From assembly GCF_004349085.1 (NCBI RefSeq), contig NZ_SMFM01000001.1, positions 310,001-374,000 on the forward strand: a stretch of 64,000 nucleotides of DNA. Direction: 5' to 3'. Position 1 is the stretch's first letter. Every line of letters begins with the position of its first letter. The notes under the pieces are model-generated. The model was not told where the DNA came from. It did no database searches and saw only the letters and a program-made list of their open reading frames with translations. This document shows, in pieces, positions 35,923 to 44,909 of this stretch. Position numbers and translations under genes: made by a program. Source of the DNA: Flavobacterium caseinilyticum (GTDB lineage: Bacteria > Bacteroidota > Bacteroidia > Flavobacteriales > Flavobacteriaceae).

Positions 35923-36420
35923 ATGAAAAGATCACTTACTATATTTTTTTTGTTGGCAATTATTGGCTTAGTCAGTAGTCAAATTTCAAGTACTGCCAGA
36001 CAAAAAGCTTCCGCCCAAAAGGTTTTAATGCAAAAGGATTCCATCAAAAAGAGTAAAATCCTAGCCCAAATTCAGGAAAAAAAGATAGATTCTTTGGTTG
36101 GAACACTTGCAGTTTTCAAACCATATAAAAAAGAGGCGCACGCTTCGTATTATGCAGATAAATTTAACGGAAGAAGAACAACAAGTGGCGTAAAATTTTA
36201 CAACAATAAATATACAGCTGCGCATAAAAAACTTCCTTTCGGAACAAAAGTAAGAGTGACCAACGAACGAAATGGAAAATGGGTAATTGTTGAAATTAAT
36301 GACCGAGGACCTTTTGTTAAATCCAGAGAAATTGACCTTTCAAAACGAGCGTATATGGACATTACCTCTAATAAAGGAAGCGGAGGGATGACTGTCACCA
36401 TCGAGATAATGGAAAAGTAA
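35923..36420 (+). CDS. RlpA-like double-psi beta-barrel protein
   Basis: The 165-residue exported protein (N-terminal hydrophobic leader LTIFFLLAIIGLVSSQ) carries a C-terminal DPBB domain: HASYYADKFNGRRTTSG, PFGTKVRVTNERNGKWVIVE and INDRGPFVKSREIDLSKRAY. These are the signatures of RlpA septal-ring lytic transglycosylase-like proteins, which act on peptidoglycan glycan strands. No SPOR domain is attached, so septal targeting is not shown. It converges with the CYTH gene with a 2-base gap. Confidence 0.9.
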   Translation: MKRSLTIFFLLAIIGLVSSQISSTARQKASAQKVLMQKDSIKKSKILAQIQEKKIDSLVGTLAVFKPYKKEAHASYYADKFNGRRTTSGVKFYNNKYTAAHKKLPFGTKVRVTNERNGKWVIVEINDRGPFVKSREIDLSKRAYMDITSNKGSGGMTVTIEIMEK

Positions 36421-36422
36421 AG

Positions 36423-36890
36423 CTACCATTTTTTGAAAGGAGTAATGTTCAAACTCGCGTTGTAATACCTTGTGTCGCCAGTTACTTCTTCGCCAAGCCA
36501 TTGCGGTTTTTCAAAAGGTTCCGTTTCCGAGTGTAGCTCTATTTCGGCAACAATCAATCCTTCATTATCGCCATAAAACTCATCGACTTCAAATACGTGA
36601 GGACCGCTTTTGACCTCAAAACGCATTTTATCGATCATTCCTTTTTCGCACAAATGCAAAAGTGATTCGGCTTCAGCAACAGGAATTTCTTTCTCCCACT
36701 CAAATCGGGACATTCCGGCATCATCTGAAATCCCTTTTACGGTAATAAATCCTTTGTCTCCTTTGATGCGAATTCGAACCGATCGTTCTGCCAGGGAGCA
36801 TAAGTAGCCCTGCGCAATATGGTTTTTTGCAAATGCTTCTTTCTTGAACGAATCATCTTTAACCAAAAATTTTCTTTCTATTTCAATCAT
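36423..36890 (-). CDS. CYTH-domain phosphohydrolase-like protein
   Basis: With the ATG at 36888-36890 the protein has 155 residues and starts MIEIERKFLV, the E-x-E-x-K signature of CYTH (triphosphate tunnel) enzymes. Further tunnel residues follow: RIRIKGDKGFITVKG, EVDEFYG and AEIELHSE. A longer in-frame start would add an unconserved 17-residue tail. Family members hydrolyse inorganic triphosphate or cyclise nucleotides; this short, single-domain form is most like bacterial triphosphatases, and its substrate is unknown. Confidence 0.9.
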   Translation of the reverse strand: MIEIERKFLVKDDSFKKEAFAKNHIAQGYLCSLAERSVRIRIKGDKGFITVKGISDDAGMSRFEWEKEIPVAEAESLLHLCEKGMIDKMRFEVKSGPHVFEVDEFYGDNEGLIVAEIELHSETEPFEKPQWLGEEVTGDTRYYNASLNITPFKKW

Positions 36891-36897
36891 TTGCAGT

Positions 36898-37170
36898 TCA
36901 TTTAATAAATTTATGGAGCCATCTCCAGCTATACGTTTCAATTTCTCCCTCGTAAAACTTTTTTTCTATTTTAAAAAAGGAGCTTCTTGGGTCGCTCTTT
37001 TTTAATAGAAAAAATAGTTCTACTCCGGCGAAGATTTCCACTGCTATCTGGGCTAGTCCGAATTCCAAAGATATCACTATTTTACCAATGGGATTTCGTA
37101 TCTTTTCAATAGGGTTTCGAAAGCAATTTTTATCAATTAATATTGTTCGCAATAGGAAATGAAGTTGCAT
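36898..37170 (-). CDS. Doubtful small open frame upstream of the CYTH gene
   Basis: A 90-codon frame runs from ATG 37168-37170 to 8 bases before the CYTH start, the only candidate gene in the 397-bp gap between CYTH and the next gene. The product has a hydrophobic middle (AQIAVEIFAGVELFFLLKK) and a short internal duplication (RNPIEKI/RNPIGKI). I recognise no family and it may be chance. The gap holds no clear terminator or promoter otherwise. Confidence 0.25.
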   Translation of the reverse strand: MQLHFLLRTILIDKNCFRNPIEKIRNPIGKIVISLEFGLAQIAVEIFAGVELFFLLKKSDPRSSFFKIEKKFYEGEIETYSWRWLHKFIK

Positions 37171-37287
37171 AAGAAGCAGCAATCCAGTTATACCAGTGTT
37201 TTTGCTTTTGAAAACAATTATTTTATTAATAAGTTATAGCATGTTGTTTGACCGAGTTGTATTTTTACAGAAATTGAAAGTAAGGTA

Positions 37288-39378
37288 ATGAAGTTATTTT
37301 ATAAAGCAAAACCAAAACCGACCGCAGCCGGACTTATAAACGAGTTTTTTGGTGAAGCGCAATCGTGGCGAGAAGCAAATGATAGTTTAGAGCCATTAGT
37401 TGAATTAATTCGATTGATCAGACCTTTGAAAAACGCTAAGGTGGAAACAGTGGACTTACAGGAAATTATTTCTTTTTTGAAAGAGAATTATGCCTGTCGG
37501 AAGCAGCTTTCGATTTATCTTAAAGAAATTTTAAAAGACAGAAAATTTAATAAAATCCTTTCCGATGCCGCCATTATGCAGGATGTGGATTTTATTTTTG
37601 AAGTAAAAAAAAGAATTTTCGCCAAGTTTTTACCCTACCAGCCACAAATAGATACATTAGAATATGTGCTTAACCAGGTTTTCTATTTAGCAACTGATAC
37701 GATATGGATCAACAAGATTCCATTCCATCAATTGCAGGAATTACACAGTCTACTGAAATTTGCATCTATTTATGAAAGTACCGAATATAATTCTGCTTTG
37801 TCAGAATTATTGTTTGCAATGTATTTAATCACCCAACGTATTAGTGGACGAGCCATGGAAACCGACGTGATCAAAATGGTGCCGGAATTTGATGATTATG
37901 AAAGTCCATTTTCAGCTTTTGAAAAAGAACTATACCAAATTGAAGAAAAAATAAAAGGCTCTAATACTCATTTTATTACTTCAGATGATCTGTCCTATTC
38001 GCAGTTATTAGTTTTGTACAAGCAATGTGAAGATTTTGTGGATCAAGCATTTCATAACAGTTCAAAGTATGGAATTTCACTTCGGGTAAATCAAAATTTA
38101 TTGAAAATCAGGCAGCAGTTAGAACGGTTAAAACACTTAATTCCGTTATTGATTGTAGATAAAGAAAGCCAAAAGAAAAGCAATGTTATTATATTGGCGC
38201 TGCAGTTGATCAAGTACAATTGCTACAAAAATAATGTTAGAAAATTTATTAGTGAAAGTACACAATTGATTTCGTACGAAATCACGCAACATACGGCTAA
38301 AACGGGAGAACAATATATTACAGAAGGCCGCAGTGAATATTTTAAAATGTTTAAAACCGCATTGGGTGGTGGCTTTATCGTAGGGATTTTGTGTGTTATT
38401 AAAGTTTTGCTATCTAAGGCTGACACCAGTTTTTTTGGACATGCTTTCCTTTACAGTATGAACTACGCTATTGGTTTTATTACTATTTATCTGCTCGGTT
38501 TTACGCTTGCGACGAAACAACCTGCTATGACGGCTTCGGCTTTGATAAAAGCATTGGAAGAAGGAGTAATAAAACAAGGCAAGGAGGCCGAAAAATACAA
38601 AGCTTTTGCTATTCTTTTTGCGCGTGTATTTCGTTCTCAATTTATCGCCTTTGTTGGCAATGTGATTATGGCCTTTCCGGTTTCATTACTTGGAATTTGG
38701 CTTATTGATTATTTTTTTCAATACAATATTACCGCAACCAACTGGGAAAAATTACTTATAGATCTTAGTCCTATTCATTCATTGGCAATTTTTCACGCGG
38801 CTATTGCAGGGGTTTTTCTGTTTTTATCAGGAATAATTTCCGGGAGTGTTGCCAACAGAGATAAACACAACCAGGTTTATTTTAGAATCACCGAGCATCC
38901 TTTTCTAAAAAGGAATTTAGGAAAATCTAAAACTTTGAAACTGGCAAAATTGTATGATAAAAGATGGGCTGGTATTATTTCAAATTTTTGGTTCGGGATT
39001 TTCATGGGTAGTACGGCATCGATTGGGTTGTTTTTGGGATTAAATCTCGATATCCGACACATCACTTTTGGAAGCGGAAATTTGGCTTTAGCATTGTATG
39101 GAGCAAATTACATGGTGAGTAATTCAATGTTGTTTTGGGGTATTTTTGGAGTTGGGGTCATAGGATTGGTTAACTTTATGGTGAGTTTTAGTCTTTCACT
39201 AGGACTGGCATTTCGCTCCCGAGCTATTTCTTTATTTGAATTGCGATTCGTTACCAGCTCGATATGGAATCATTTCAAATCAAGACCGATTAGTTTCTTT
39301 TTTCCAACAGAAAAGAAAAGTAAATCAGTTGTAGTTGAAAATTATCTGCACGTTGAAGAGAAACCGGAAAAACTGTAA
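37288..39378 (+). CDS. 'Site-specific recombinase' family (Gcr-like) membrane protein
   Basis: The 696-residue protein belongs by its look to the COG4389 family, which carries the historic name site-specific recombinase. The first half (to about 340) is helical and soluble; the second half has six or more hydrophobic segments (ALGGGFIVGILCVIKVLL, LYSMNYAIGFITIYLLGF, AFVGNVIMAFPVSLLGIWL and others). A conserved FTLATKQPAMTASAL stretch is in the family. No recombinase catalytic motif is visible and a membrane protein role is more likely. It sits on its own upstream of DNA polymerase IV. Confidence 0.8.
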   Translation: MKLFYKAKPKPTAAGLINEFFGEAQSWREANDSLEPLVELIRLIRPLKNAKVETVDLQEIISFLKENYACRKQLSIYLKEILKDRKFNKILSDAAIMQDVDFIFEVKKRIFAKFLPYQPQIDTLEYVLNQVFYLATDTIWINKIPFHQLQELHSLLKFASIYESTEYNSALSELLFAMYLITQRISGRAMETDVIKMVPEFDDYESPFSAFEKELYQIEEKIKGSNTHFITSDDLSYSQLLVLYKQCEDFVDQAFHNSSKYGISLRVNQNLLKIRQQLERLKHLIPLLIVDKESQKKSNVIILALQLIKYNCYKNNVRKFISESTQLISYEITQHTAKTGEQYITEGRSEYFKMFKTALGGGFIVGILCVIKVLLSKADTSFFGHAFLYSMNYAIGFITIYLLGFTLATKQPAMTASALIKALEEGVIKQGKEAEKYKAFAILFARVFRSQFIAFVGNVIMAFPVSLLGIWLIDYFFQYNITATNWEKLLIDLSPIHSLAIFHAAIAGVFLFLSGIISGSVANRDKHNQVYFRITEHPFLKRNLGKSKTLKLAKLYDKRWAGIISNFWFGIFMGSTASIGLFLGLNLDIRHITFGSGNLALALYGANYMVSNSMLFWGIFGVGVIGLVNFMVSFSLSLGLAFRSRAISLFELRFVTSSIWNHFKSRPISFFFPTEKKSKSVVVENYLHVEEKPEKL

Positions 39379-39428
39379 TTTGGTTTGAACGTTGTGAAAA
39401 TTAGCAGGCAGATGCAATTTATTTTAAG

Positions 39429-40511
39429 ATGCAGGAAATAATTTCCCATAGAAAAATTATACACGTTGATATGGATGCGTTCTATGCGTCGGTCGAGCAG
39501 ATGGATAATCCATTGTTGCGTGGCAAACCTATTGCGGTTGGAGGATCGGAAAATCGTGGTGTGGTGGCAGCCGCAAGTTATGAGGCCAGGAAATTTGGTG
39601 TCCGAAGTGCTTTAAGTGGAGTTTTGGCCAAAAAAAACTGTCCGGATCTTATTTTTGTAAAACCACGTTTTGACCGCTACAAGGAAATTTCGAGTAAAAT
39701 TCAGAAAATATTTTATGATTATACCGATATGGTGGAGCCATTGTCGCTTGATGAAGCATATTTAGATGTCACCAACAATAAAAAAGGGAATCCGAGCGCA
39801 ACTTTATTGGCACAGGAAATAAGACAACGAATTTTTAATGAAGTGGGTTTAACAGCATCGGCTGGAATATCGGTCAATAAGTTTGTAGCTAAAATTGCCA
39901 GTGATTACAATAAACCCAACGGACAAAAAACGATAAATCCAGATGAAGTAATTTCATTCTTGGAACAGCTGGCCATTCGAAAATTTCATGGTATTGGAAA
40001 AGTGACTACTGAAAAAATGTATCAATTGGGCATTTTTACCGGACTGGAATTAAAAAGTAAATCAATAGAGTTTTTGCAGAAGCACTTTGGAAAAGCCGGA
40101 AACTTCTATTATAATGTAGTTAGAGGAATTCACAGCAGTGAAGTGAAATCAGATAGGATCACAAAATCAGTAGCCGCGGAACACACTTTTGATGTTAATC
40201 TTTCTTCCGAAATTTTCATGATAGAGAAATTGGAAAACATTGCAATTGCATTGGAAAAAAGGTTGAAACGATACAAGGTTGCCGGCAAAACAATCACATT
40301 AAAAATAAAGTACAGTGACTTCACACAGAAGACCCGAAGTAAAACGCTGCCTTATTTTACTTCAGATAGAGGGATGATTTTAGAAATCGTCAAGGAATTA
40401 TTATATCAGGAGCGCCTGAAAGATTCCGTGCGCTTATTGGGTATTTCAATTAGTAATTTAAATACGGAGGAGAAGAAGTTTGTGGTAGTTCAGCTGAAAT
40501 TTGATTTTTGA
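39429..40511 (+). CDS. dinB: DNA polymerase IV
   Basis: This Y-family polymerase copies past lesions. The 360-residue protein begins with IIHVDMDAFYASVEQMDNP (catalytic Asp residues) and has SLDEAYLDVT (second catalytic Asp/Glu) and TASAGISVNKFVAKIASDYN (palm). The little-finger domain is complete. The C-terminus lacks a clear beta-clamp binding pentapeptide; the final VVQLKFDF may serve. It is preceded by the Gcr-like gene and followed by a PAS protein. Confidence 0.95.
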   Translation: MQEIISHRKIIHVDMDAFYASVEQMDNPLLRGKPIAVGGSENRGVVAAASYEARKFGVRSALSGVLAKKNCPDLIFVKPRFDRYKEISSKIQKIFYDYTDMVEPLSLDEAYLDVTNNKKGNPSATLLAQEIRQRIFNEVGLTASAGISVNKFVAKIASDYNKPNGQKTINPDEVISFLEQLAIRKFHGIGKVTTEKMYQLGIFTGLELKSKSIEFLQKHFGKAGNFYYNVVRGIHSSEVKSDRITKSVAAEHTFDVNLSSEIFMIEKLENIAIALEKRLKRYKVAGKTITLKIKYSDFTQKTRSKTLPYFTSDRGMILEIVKELLYQERLKDSVRLLGISISNLNTEEKKFVVVQLKFDF

Positions 40512-40550
40512 TTTGTCATCCGTTGCGTTCAACAATGGTTAAAGTATGAT

Positions 40551-40586
40551 AAATGTAATTTTATCACTGAAAATAAAATTACATTT
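40551..40586. promoter_or_regulatory. 14-bp perfect inverted repeat ahead of the PAS gene
   Basis: AAATGTAATTTTAT (40551-40564) and ATAAAATTACATTT (40573-40586) are perfect complements with an 8-base loop, 20 bases before the PAS protein ATG. No T-tract follows on the plus strand, so it may be an operator or a 5'-leader hairpin rather than a terminator of dinB. Confidence 0.5.
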
Positions 40587-40605
40587 GCTCTTTAATTTAA
40601 ATATC

Positions 40606-41121
40606 ATGAATAATCTAAGACAATATGAAGATGCTATTGCGTTGTATCACAATAGCTTAAATATCAAAACGGTTCCCGTTTATAGCTGGGATTTTCATAA
40701 TAATTTTTTGACGGCAGTAAAGAAATTATTTTTGGATATTAACAAATTGAATTCAATTGCCTCAAAGAACAGGTGGATTCAAAACGACTGGGATTTTAAA
40801 AACAGTCTTAAGGAGGAAGTAATAATTGTTACGGATAATAAATTAAGGATTGTTTTTGCTTCTCACAACATCGAGAAAATGAATGGCTATGTTGAGCATG
40901 AAATATTAGGTAAAAGCCCAAAAATGTTTCAAGGTGAAGCAACCAATCACATTACTTCAAATGAAATACGAATAGCAATATTAGAGCAGCAACCTTTTGA
41001 GAAAGTGGTAATGAATTATAAAAAGAACGGAGACGTTTACGCTTGTTTGATCAAAGGATATCCTGTTTTCAATATAAAGGGCGAATTGAGTCATTATATC
41101 GCTTTTGAGAAAGCTGCATAA
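40606..41121 (+). CDS. PAS-domain sensory protein
   Basis: The start at 40606 gives 171 residues; an in-frame upstream ATG would add a tail encoded by the inverted repeat. A single PAS domain fills residues about 65-171: IIVTDNKLRIVFASHNIEKM, GKSPKMFQGEATNHITSNEI, and KKNGDVYACLIKGYPVFN. The segment GKSPKMFQG resembles the LOV GRNCRFLQG loop but has no cysteine, so a flavin photocycle is unlikely. No output domain is attached; it would act through a partner. The ligand is unknown. Confidence 0.85.
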   Translation: MNNLRQYEDAIALYHNSLNIKTVPVYSWDFHNNFLTAVKKLFLDINKLNSIASKNRWIQNDWDFKNSLKEEVIIVTDNKLRIVFASHNIEKMNGYVEHEILGKSPKMFQGEATNHITSNEIRIAILEQQPFEKVVMNYKKNGDVYACLIKGYPVFNIKGELSHYIAFEKAA

Positions 41122-41160
41122 AAGAGAAAACCTTTCCAGTCTGGAAAGGTTTTCTCTTTT
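41120..41160. terminator. 20-bp palindromic terminator between PAS and BI-1 genes
   Basis: The arms at 41120-41139 and 41141-41160 are perfectly complementary (AAAACCTTTCCAG/CTGGAAAGGTTTT with AGAG extensions). T-rich tracts flank both sides, so it serves both convergent genes. Confidence 0.85.
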
Positions 41161-41175
41161 TAATAAATGTTACAA

Positions 41176-41949
41176 TTAGTTTTTACTGTTCAATTTAGAA
41201 AGTAATCTTAAAAACTCAATATACAACCAAACCAGTGTAATCATTAATCCCATGGCGCCATACCATTCCATATATTTTGGCATTTTTTGTTCCGCTCCTT
41301 TTTCAATGCGGTCAAAATCTAAGAATAAGTTTAGCGCTGCGATCACAATCACAAAAACACTGATTCCAATGCTCATCATAGAGTTTCCATAATGAACGGG
41401 AACAAAACTGGTAAACATGGAGAATACCCAAGATATAAGATAATAAGTGGCAATTGCTAATGTAGCAGCCACGACAACTGATTTAAATTGCTCCGTTACT
41501 TTTACAATTTTGTATTTATACAACCCTAAGCAAACCATAAACGTTACAAAAGTTGCTCCGACAGCCTGGACTACAATTCCAGGATATTTGGCTTCGAATA
41601 TTGCCGAAATCCCACCGATAAATAATCCCTCAAACAGCGCATATCCCGGAGCTAAATACGGAGAATATTGTGGTTTGAAAGCAGCAATAAGCACTAAAAC
41701 TAATCCAACGACTGCTCCGCCAATAGCAGGAACAAGCGGATTCATTCCGTTAAAAGTCAGCCACCAGATCACGGTTGCCGATGCGGTAAGAAGTAAAAAT
41801 AAGATTAAACTTTTATTGATAGTGCCAGACAAAGTCATCTCGTCATTATAATCTATGATGCTTGCATGATGTACTTCATCTCTTTTTGAAACGGCCGTTG
41901 ACGAAAAAGTTTTATTGTTTAAAAATGGATTTTTAGAATTTAAACTCAT
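41176..41949 (-). CDS. Bax inhibitor-1/YccA family membrane protein
   Basis: The ATG at 41947-41949 gives 257 residues starting MSLNSKNPFLNN; the in-frame upstream extension runs through the promoter. Seven hydrophobic segments follow. Family features are GYALFEGLFIGGISAIFEAK and a C-terminal MEWYGAMGLMITLVWLYIEF with LRLLSKL. Bacterial homologues behave as pH-sensitive calcium leak channels; function here is inferred from the family. Confidence 0.9.
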   Translation of the reverse strand: MSLNSKNPFLNNKTFSSTAVSKRDEVHHASIIDYNDEMTLSGTINKSLILFLLLTASATVIWWLTFNGMNPLVPAIGGAVVGLVLVLIAAFKPQYSPYLAPGYALFEGLFIGGISAIFEAKYPGIVVQAVGATFVTFMVCLGLYKYKIVKVTEQFKSVVVAATLAIATYYLISWVFSMFTSFVPVHYGNSMMSIGISVFVIVIAALNLFLDFDRIEKGAEQKMPKYMEWYGAMGLMITLVWLYIEFLRLLSKLNSKN

Positions 41950-41972
41950 AATTTGTAGCGTTATTTGTTTTT

Positions 41973-41980
41973 CAAATATA
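41973..41980 (-). promoter_or_regulatory. -7 promoter box of the BI-1 gene
   Basis: On the minus strand TATATTTG matches TAnnTTTG, 23 bases ahead of the ATG. It lies inside the longer in-frame extension and supports the shorter start. Confidence 0.55.
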
Positions 41981-42057
41981 AATTTTATTTTGCAGAAGAA
42001 GGTGTAATTATTCTTAAATTTTTTTAAACGCAAAGTATATCACATTTAGTATTTTAT

Positions 42058-42101
42058 AAAAAAAATCCGTCTTATTTCGTTTTAAAACGAGACAAGACGG
42101 A
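42058..42101 (-). terminator. pyk terminator
   Basis: On the minus strand TCCGTCTTGTCTCGTTTT pairs with the following arm (16 of 18 positions) and is followed by a T-tract. It lies 23 bases beyond the pyk stop codon. Confidence 0.8.
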
Positions 42102-42123
42102 TAAATATTTGAGTAGTTTTAAA

Positions 42124-43554
42124 CTATTCTATTTCTGATACTCTTAGGGTATTTACCATTCCTTTATCTTTTATAGGCATTGCTGCTAAATTGATAAGAA
42201 AATCTCCTTTTTGAACAAAACCTTTCTGTTTTACAATTTCATTTATATCTGTAACCGTATCATCAGTACTTACGGTTTTTTCATAGAAGAATGATTTTAC
42301 ACCCCACAATAAATTGAGTTGCGTAAGAATTCTTTTGTTGGATGTAAATACTAAAATATGTGCATTTGGTCTCCAAGCAGATATTTGAAAAGCGGTGTAG
42401 CCACTATTTGTCAACGTACAAATTGCTTTTGCTTTGATCACATTTGCCATAGAAGCTGCGTGGTGACAAATGGTTTTGGTGATAAAGCGTTTAGTTTTTA
42501 TTTGTGGAGTATTTTGCGGCACTTGAATTAGCGGAGAATCTTCTACCGCTTCAATGATTTGAGTCATTTTTTGAATTACCTGAACAGGATAGTTACCAGT
42601 TGCTGTTTCTCCAGAAAGCATCACTGCATCTGCACCATCCATAACTGAGTTTGCAACATCATTTACCTCTGCACGAGTTGGCGTAAGAGAAGTAATCATA
42701 GTTTCCATCATTTGCGTAGCAACGATAACTGGAATGCGAGCTGTTTTAGCTCTACGAATTAATTCTTTTTGAACTAAAGGTACTTCATGAGCAGGAAGTT
42801 CAACTCCTAAATCTCCACGAGCAACCATCAAAGCATCACAATACGCAACAATTTTGTCGATATTTTCTAATGCTTCCGGCATTTCTATTTTGGCAATAAT
42901 CGGAATTTTATATTCAGAGTGTTCTGCAATTAATTCCTGCAGATCTTGTAAATCTCTTGGTGTTTTTACAAACGATAATGCAATCCAGTCTACATTTTGT
43001 CCGATCGCAAAAATAGCATCAGCAATATCTTTTTCGGTCATTGCCGGAAGCGATATTTTAGTATTTGGTAAATTAACTCCTTTTTTAGATTTCAATTCAC
43101 CACCTTGAATTACTCTTGCAATAACTTCTGATTTTTTATCCGTTTCAACAATTTCGAAAATAAGTTTACCATCATCAAGCAAAATTCTTTCTCCTGGATT
43201 TACATCATTTGGAAAGTTTTGGTATTTCATGAATACTTTCTTTGCTGTTCCAAGGATATCTTCGGCGGTAGTAAATGTAATCAGATCACCATCATGCACA
43301 ACTACACCCTCTTCCATAACTCCTACACGAAGTTTTGGACCTTGCAAATCGCCTAGAATTGCTGTGGTATATCCAAATTCTTCGTTTAATCCCCGTATCA
43401 GGTTTATTTTTTCTTTTACATCTTCGTAATCAGCATGCGAAAAATTTACTCGGAACACATTTACGCCTGCGTCAATCATGTCTTTTATGATTTCTCTTGT
43501 ACTACATGCAGGCCCGAGTGTGGCTACAATTTTAGTTTTTTTGTTTGTAAGCAT
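42124..43554 (-). CDS. pyk: Pyruvate kinase
   Basis: Pyruvate kinase converts phosphoenolpyruvate and ADP to pyruvate and ATP. The 476-residue protein has the N-terminal KIVATLGPACS, the active-site lysine region PIIAKIEMPEALENID, MVARGDLGVELPAHEVPLVQ with the metal/phosphate ligands, and ATQMMETM. The C-terminal allosteric domain is complete. It follows the IPExxxVDY gene by 5 bases and ends the rnc group on the minus strand. Confidence 0.96.
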   Translation of the reverse strand: MLTNKKTKIVATLGPACSTREIIKDMIDAGVNVFRVNFSHADYEDVKEKINLIRGLNEEFGYTTAILGDLQGPKLRVGVMEEGVVVHDGDLITFTTAEDILGTAKKVFMKYQNFPNDVNPGERILLDDGKLIFEIVETDKKSEVIARVIQGGELKSKKGVNLPNTKISLPAMTEKDIADAIFAIGQNVDWIALSFVKTPRDLQDLQELIAEHSEYKIPIIAKIEMPEALENIDKIVAYCDALMVARGDLGVELPAHEVPLVQKELIRRAKTARIPVIVATQMMETMITSLTPTRAEVNDVANSVMDGADAVMLSGETATGNYPVQVIQKMTQIIEAVEDSPLIQVPQNTPQIKTKRFITKTICHHAASMANVIKAKAICTLTNSGYTAFQISAWRPNAHILVFTSNKRILTQLNLLWGVKSFFYEKTVSTDDTVTDINEIVKQKGFVQKGDFLINLAAMPIKDKGMVNTLRVSEIE

Positions 43555-43559
43555 TGGTA

Positions 43560-44048
43560 TTAAAAAATTAAATTGTTTTTAGATTTTATTTTATTTGTAT
43601 CTACTAAATAAACAGTTGATATACTGTCTATGGTATTTAATAGAAGTTGGATATTGGATACATTCATGGTATCGTCGTTATTTTCTATTTTCAAAAAATA
43701 ATCTACTTTTTTAAATTCAGGAAGTAAAAAGACTTTTGTTGCCACTTCCATGGTTACACCTGAAAATAGATTTGGAGTGTTACCTTTTTTATATTGGATA
43801 ACCTCGTTTTTATTTTGAATCAAATTCCAGGTAATGGTGCTTTCTTTATCAATGTAATAAAATCTGGAAAAATTTGTCTCTCCTTCTTTTATGTTGATTT
43901 GAATTTCGTTCTCACTTTTACTTAGGATTACAGGAAGCTTTTGATTAATAAAAAATGCCAATCGATAGTCTTCTAAGGAAGTATGAATTGCAATAAGATA
44001 GTAATCTATTTCGTCAAATTCGCCAAGATCCAGTTTATGAATAGCCAT
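43560..44048 (-). CDS. IPExxxVDY family protein
   Basis: The 162-residue protein contains LPEFKKVDYFLKIE near residue 110, the motif that names this flavobacterial family. The N-terminal LDLGEFDEIDYYLIAIHTSL has the same type of beta-rich pattern. Function is unknown. The gene lies between rnc and pyk with the next start 5 bases behind, a conserved-looking operon arrangement. Confidence 0.85.
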   Translation of the reverse strand: MAIHKLDLGEFDEIDYYLIAIHTSLEDYRLAFFINQKLPVILSKSENEIQINIKEGETNFSRFYYIDKESTITWNLIQNKNEVIQYKKGNTPNLFSGVTMEVATKVFLLPEFKKVDYFLKIENNDDTMNVSNIQLLLNTIDSISTVYLVDTNKIKSKNNLIF

Positions 44049-44162
44049 TTCATGAAAAAATAAGATGTAAATATAGTATTTCTAATGAAGTATAAGTGCC
44101 TCAAAACCGGATGTTTTTGTTAATTTATGAACGAAAACGATATAGTTTTAGGAATATTCAGA

Positions 44163-44903
44163 TTATTTTCTATCCATTTTTTCTTGAAACGCAAAATAAG
44201 CGCGTTGGGAAGCTTTTTCTTCTGCTTTCTTTTTGGATGTTGCTCTTGCTTTTGCAATTACCTTATCGTCAATGCTAAGCTTTACACCAAACAGCCTTTG
44301 TCCATCAATGGCATTGTCCTCAAAAATATCATAATGAAATATTTTTTTCTCCTTTTGACACCATTCGATAACCAGACTTTTATAGCTGATTACTTTTCCT
44401 TCGAGTCTTGCAATGTCTACGTAAGGAACTATTACTCTCTTTTGAATGAATTTTTCGCAATAGACATAGCCTCGGTCTAAATAAATGGCTCCAACCAGTG
44501 ATTCGAAAATATTACCATGGATATTTTCTCCAAAATGCTGAAGTGGAACTTTGCTTTCTATATATTGTACTAAGTTTAGATCTTTACCTAATTCGTTCAA
44601 GTGCTCTCGGCTCACAATTTTAGAGCGCATTTTAGTCAAATAACCTTCATCTCCTGCAGGTGCTTTGTTGAATAAATGAGCAGCAATAACAGAGCTTAAC
44701 ATAGCGTCACCCAAAAATTCTAAACGTTCGTAATTGATTGGATTTCCTAAAATATCGAGGCGATTTGAGGAGCGATGGGTGAATGCTTTTTTATAAAAAT
44801 CAAGATTTACGGGTGCAAATCCTAAAATTTTCTGAATAGAATCAAAAAAAATCCCGTCTTCTGGAGAACGGGATTTTGAAAATATTTTTCTGATTATACG
44901 CAT
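44163..44903 (-). CDS. rnc: Ribonuclease III
   Basis: RNase III cuts double-stranded RNA in rRNA and mRNA processing. The 246-residue protein has the catalytic signature ERLEFLGDAMLSSVIAAHL (around 60) and the second acidic cluster NIFESLVGAIYLDRGY. The C-terminal double-stranded RNA-binding domain ends with AKARATSKKKAEEKASQRAY. It follows fabF by 6 bases; the fabF-rnc pairing is common in Bacteroidota. Confidence 0.96.
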   Translation of the reverse strand: MRIIRKIFSKSRSPEDGIFFDSIQKILGFAPVNLDFYKKAFTHRSSNRLDILGNPINYERLEFLGDAMLSSVIAAHLFNKAPAGDEGYLTKMRSKIVSREHLNELGKDLNLVQYIESKVPLQHFGENIHGNIFESLVGAIYLDRGYVYCEKFIQKRVIVPYVDIARLEGKVISYKSLVIEWCQKEKKIFHYDIFEDNAIDGQRLFGVKLSIDDKVIAKARATSKKKAEEKASQRAYFAFQEKMDRK

Positions 44904-44909
44904 ATATAA

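Noticed and set aside
40606..41121. LOV photoreceptor reading of the PAS protein
   Set aside because: The loop resembles the LOV signature, but the photoreactive cysteine is missing (GKSPKMFQG), so I call it an ordinary PAS domain.
41447..41851. 134-codon open frame opposite the Bax inhibitor-1 gene
   Set aside because: It mirrors the hydrophobic codons of the real gene and has no independent signals.
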